The notes beneath the pieces are model-generated. The model was not told where the DNA came from. It was given only the letters and a program-made list of their open reading frames with translations, and did no database searches. 6,175 nucleotides of DNA from the NCBI GenBank assembly GCA_002771355.1, contig PCSU01000089.1:1-6175 (forward strand). Reading direction: 5' to 3'. The DNA comes from a candidate division WWE3 bacterium CG22_combo_CG10-13_8_21_14_all_39_12. GTDB taxonomy: Bacteria; Patescibacteriota; 4484-211; GCA-002791395. Numbering within the stretch: the stretch's first letter is position 1; each line of letters begins with the position of its first letter. The position numbers and the translations under genes are program-made. Of the stretch, positions 4,348-6,175 are shown piece by piece.

Positions 4348-5133
4348 GAGAATGAATGTGCAATGACAAACCTAGTTGAAGGTCGCGAAAAACTCACAAC
4401 CAGGAGTGCCCGTACCGAACAAGAACAGTCTCCTGTCGAAATGGTGCGAGCACAAGCAAAAAGAATGAAGGATCTTTTCAAGGAACACCAAATTCGAATT
4501 CCAGAGCTCGGTGCTACCATAGGCAAATCCATCGTTTACGAGCTCTGCGTTCTCCATATCCTTTCTGACCTTCCACGCAATCTGGTTATGGGTGAAGTTG
4601 AAAAAATTCATGCATTTTATGAAGAGCTTTTCGGTGACACAAGTGACTATGAAGCGGTAAGAAAGGGTTTTATGGCAGAATTTGCTGTAGCGTATGCATT
4701 CTCCGAACAGATCGGCTACCCTGTCTACTTACCAACACCAGAAGAAGACACCCATGCAAAGATCGATTTAATAGTTGACCTTGAGGATGGTGAACCTCCA
4801 CTTGCAATACAAATAAAATCTCTAAATCTCCAATTTGATCCGAATCAAATTATCTATGAGTTAACAGATGCAGATTTTAAAGAGCTGGGGGCAGAGATAA
4901 ACAACACAGCACTTCTTGAAAAAATGCAATCTGATGCCCAAGCCATGGAAGCATATTGCTCTAAGAATAATCTTCGTCCCCTCATGCTTGTTGTTCCATC
5001 GGCACAAAGTGACTCACCGCTGTATAATGACAGAACGGGACTACCAGTCCAACAAACAAGTAACGGTGAGGAAACAATGCTTGCAAATCGAATATATAAT
5101 GAGTTAGAAGAAAAGGAGTTAATAACATGGTAG
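4342..5133 (+). CDS. Putative PD-(D/E)xK-superfamily nuclease-like protein, 263 aa
   Basis: A central segment fits the PD-(D/E)xK fold: a helix with E113 (KGFMAEFAVAYAF), then PTPEEDTHAKIDLIVDL with D142 on a strand, then LAIQIKS with Q157-x-K159 on the next strand. The Q-x-K variant is known in nucleases of this superfamily, including Mrr-like and other restriction-type enzymes. The expected role is metal-dependent cutting of DNA or RNA, but the target is unknown and the call rests on motif order alone. The N-terminal third is charged and helical (residues 25-95), and the C-terminal half is helical (175-210) with a hydrophobic strand LMLVVPS (214-220). The start is uncertain: ATG 4342 would give a nearly leaderless mRNA if the promoter call is right, while ATG 4363 (256 aa) has a weak GAGAG upstream. 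It overlaps the 69-aa gene by 7 bases. Confidence 0.8.
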   Translation: MRENECAMTNLVEGREKLTTRSARTEQEQSPVEMVRAQAKRMKDLFKEHQIRIPELGATIGKSIVYELCVLHILSDLPRNLVMGEVEKIHAFYEELFGDTSDYEAVRKGFMAEFAVAYAFSEQIGYPVYLPTPEEDTHAKIDLIVDLEDGEPPLAIQIKSLNLQFDPNQIIYELTDADFKELGAEINNTALLEKMQSDAQAMEAYCSKNNLRPLMLVVPSAQSDSPLYNDRTGLPVQQTSNGEETMLANRIYNELEEKELITW

Positions 5134-5336
5134 ACAATCGGACTTTAGTTAGTAATAGAGCCCCAATGGTCCCACGACTTACGCAAAAGCAAGCTATCGA
5201 GATTGTACGTAAGATTCAACGAGAAGAACCCGTCGATCCACGAACAGAATTGCTGCCTCTACTCACGTTCGCTCGCAACAACGCAAAACTGGATCTTGAA
5301 GCATTAGCCGCAGAACAGAACGCCCCAGAGGATTGA
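5127..5336 (+). CDS. Hypothetical small protein, 69 aa, partner gene of the nuclease-like protein
   Basis: I do not recognise this protein. The ATG at 5127 lies inside the end of the upstream gene (7-base overlap) and has AAGGAG (5112-5117) with 9-base spacing, so the start is well supported and the two genes are translated from one mRNA. After about 17 polar residues come a helix (TQKQAIEIVRKIQREE, about 19-34), a proline break, and a second helical region (TELLPLLTFARNNAKLDLEALAAEQ, 40-64). It has no cysteines and no membrane segment. The TGA stop lies in the loop of the terminator. Small size and coupling to a nuclease-like gene would suit an antitoxin, inhibitor or specificity subunit, but no family motif supports a choice. 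Confidence 0.82.
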   Translation: MVDNRTLVSNRAPMVPRLTQKQAIEIVRKIQREEPVDPRTELLPLLTFARNNAKLDLEALAAEQNAPED

Positions 5337-5352
5337 TTTCTCTGGGGTTTTT
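5323..5352 (+). terminator. Intrinsic terminator of the nuclease-like operon
   Basis: A perfect 8-bp stem (ccccagag 5323-5330 with ctctgggg 5340-5347), extendable by one G-U and one A-U pair in plus-strand RNA, is followed by TTTTT (5348-5352). The TGA stop of the 69-aa gene lies within the hairpin. The minus-strand side lacks a T-run, so it would not stop radA transcripts efficiently. Confidence 0.92.
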
Positions 5353-5368
5353 ACTTGTCAATACGTAT

Positions 5369-6175
5369 TTACAACCCCTTAACTATAGAACTAATACTTT
5401 TTCCTACTTCTTTGTATTCATATCCCCTCTTTTTGATTTCATCTTTTCGCTTATCAGCAAAGGAAACTGGCTTTACCTCTCCTAATAATCCGACTTCACC
5501 AAAGTACACATTCTCTCTTGATACAGGTTTATCTTTAATAGCAGATGCAACTGCTAAACATACTGGAACATCAAGCGCTGGATCGTCAACCTTAAACCCA
5601 CCACTAATATTTATATAAATATCATATTGATCAGTTTTAATTCCAGCACGTCTATGTAATACAGCAAGAAGCATCTGGACACGTTTTGCACTCAAACCTG
5701 TAACTACACGTCTTGCATTTCCAAACTGCGCCGGTGCATTAAGAGCTTGCACCTCTACGATCAATGGACGCGACCCTTCCATAATTACCGTCTTTACCGA
5801 ACCCGCACTGTCTCCACTATCGGACTTTATTAACTCGGCAAGATAGTCGTCAGCTAGTCCCAAGCCTACACCACCCATAACATACACTTCTGTCTTATCT
5901 GCCGGGCCAAACCGGTTCTTAAGCACTCTTAAAACTCGCAAATCCTGCTTTCTATCGCCTTCAAATGACAAAACTGTATCAACAATGTGTTCTAAAAGTT
6001 TAGGGCCTGCAAAGTACCCACTCTTGGTTACCTGACCCACAAATACCACTATATAACCACGTCCTTTGGCAACTTCAGATAGTTTAATTGCACTATATTG
6101 AACCTGCGCAATACTACCCGGAACAGATTGTATAGAGGTCGAAAAAACAGACTGAATAGAGTCTACTATAACCAG
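5369..6175 (-). CDS. radA: DNA repair protein RadA, C-terminal 268 residues (5' end outside the window)
   Basis: RadA (Sms) is a RecA-related ATPase that helps branch migration and processing of recombination intermediates. The frame is open to the window edge, so the N-terminal zinc finger and Walker A, roughly the first 40% of the usual length of about 450 aa, are missing only because the window ends. Visible parts, in residues counted from the edge, are Walker B LVIVDSIQ (1-8), PGS.AQV (19-25), the VGQVTKSG segment (46-53), AGP..LEHIVDTVL (56-69), the RadA signature KNRFG (86-90), and the Lon-protease-like domain (from about 96) with GLSAKR, LHRRAG, DIYINISGG, DDPALD and FGEVGLLGEV. The Lon domain has DPA where Lon proteases have the catalytic serine region, as normal for RadA, so no protease activity is expected. 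The segment usually written GHVTK is GQVTK here. The stop lies 16 bases from the convergent operon's terminator tail. Confidence 0.97.
   Translation of the reverse strand: MVIVDSIQSVFSTSIQSVPGSIAQVQYSAIKLSEVAKGRGYIVVFVGQVTKSGYFAGPKLLEHIVDTVLSFEGDRKQDLRVLRVLKNRFGPADKTEVYVMGGVGLGLADDYLAELIKSDSGDSAGSVKTVIMEGSRPLIVEVQALNAPAQFGNARRVVTGLSAKRVQMLLAVLHRRAGIKTDQYDIYINISGGFKVDDPALDVPVCLAVASAIKDKPVSRENVYFGEVGLLGEVKPVSFADKRKDEIKKRGYEYKEVGKSISSIVKGL

Noticed and set aside
5360..5369. 10-base palindrome aatacgtatt between the operon terminator and radA
   Set aside because: It is AT-rich, short and overlaps the radA stop codon; there is nothing to tell it from chance.

Overview
The window looks like an accessory stretch of a bacterial chromosome that ends in a housekeeping gene. 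The code appears standard: TGA, TAA and TAG all serve as stops, and strong AGGAGG-type ribosome binding sites precede several genes. The lineage cannot be fixed from the sequence. The mix of a lone small IS200-type transposase, short membrane and zinc-ribbon proteins, compact genes each with its own hairpin-T terminator, and a RadA with a GQVTK segment would fit a reduced-genome group such as Patescibacteria (CPR). That placement is inference only.

Layout: (1) 1-620 holds an IS200/IS605-family Y1 transposase gene (tnpA, minus strand), flanked by hairpins and by a large nested inverted repeat at 527-617. (2) 633-3917 holds five minus-strand genes of unknown function in four transcription units, each ending in its own intrinsic terminator: a 214-aa acidic protein, a two-gene unit (136-aa zinc-ribbon membrane protein, then a 146-aa multi-pass membrane protein overlapping it by one base), a 117-aa paralogue of the 136-aa protein, and a GC-rich 230-aa protein with a hairpin-rich leader. 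(3) 3918-4341 is a divergent regulatory region with direct repeats, inverted repeats and one doubtful small ORF. (4) 4342-5336 is a plus-strand two-gene operon: a 263-aa protein with a PD-(D/E)xK nuclease-like core and a 69-aa partner overlapping it by 7 bases, closed by a strong terminator. (5) 5369-6175 is the C-terminal part of radA (minus strand), running off the window edge.

The clearest functional calls are TnpA and RadA. The nuclease-like call rests on motif pattern only. The zinc-ribbon membrane pair and the 214-aa, 230-aa and 69-aa proteins are not recognised. The best candidates for something undescribed are the tandem zinc-ribbon/membrane paralogues with their coupled membrane protein, the nuclease-like gene with its small overlapping partner under an operator-like repeat, and the nested repeat next to tnpA that carries an 11-base perfect Shine-Dalgarno/16S-tail sequence.
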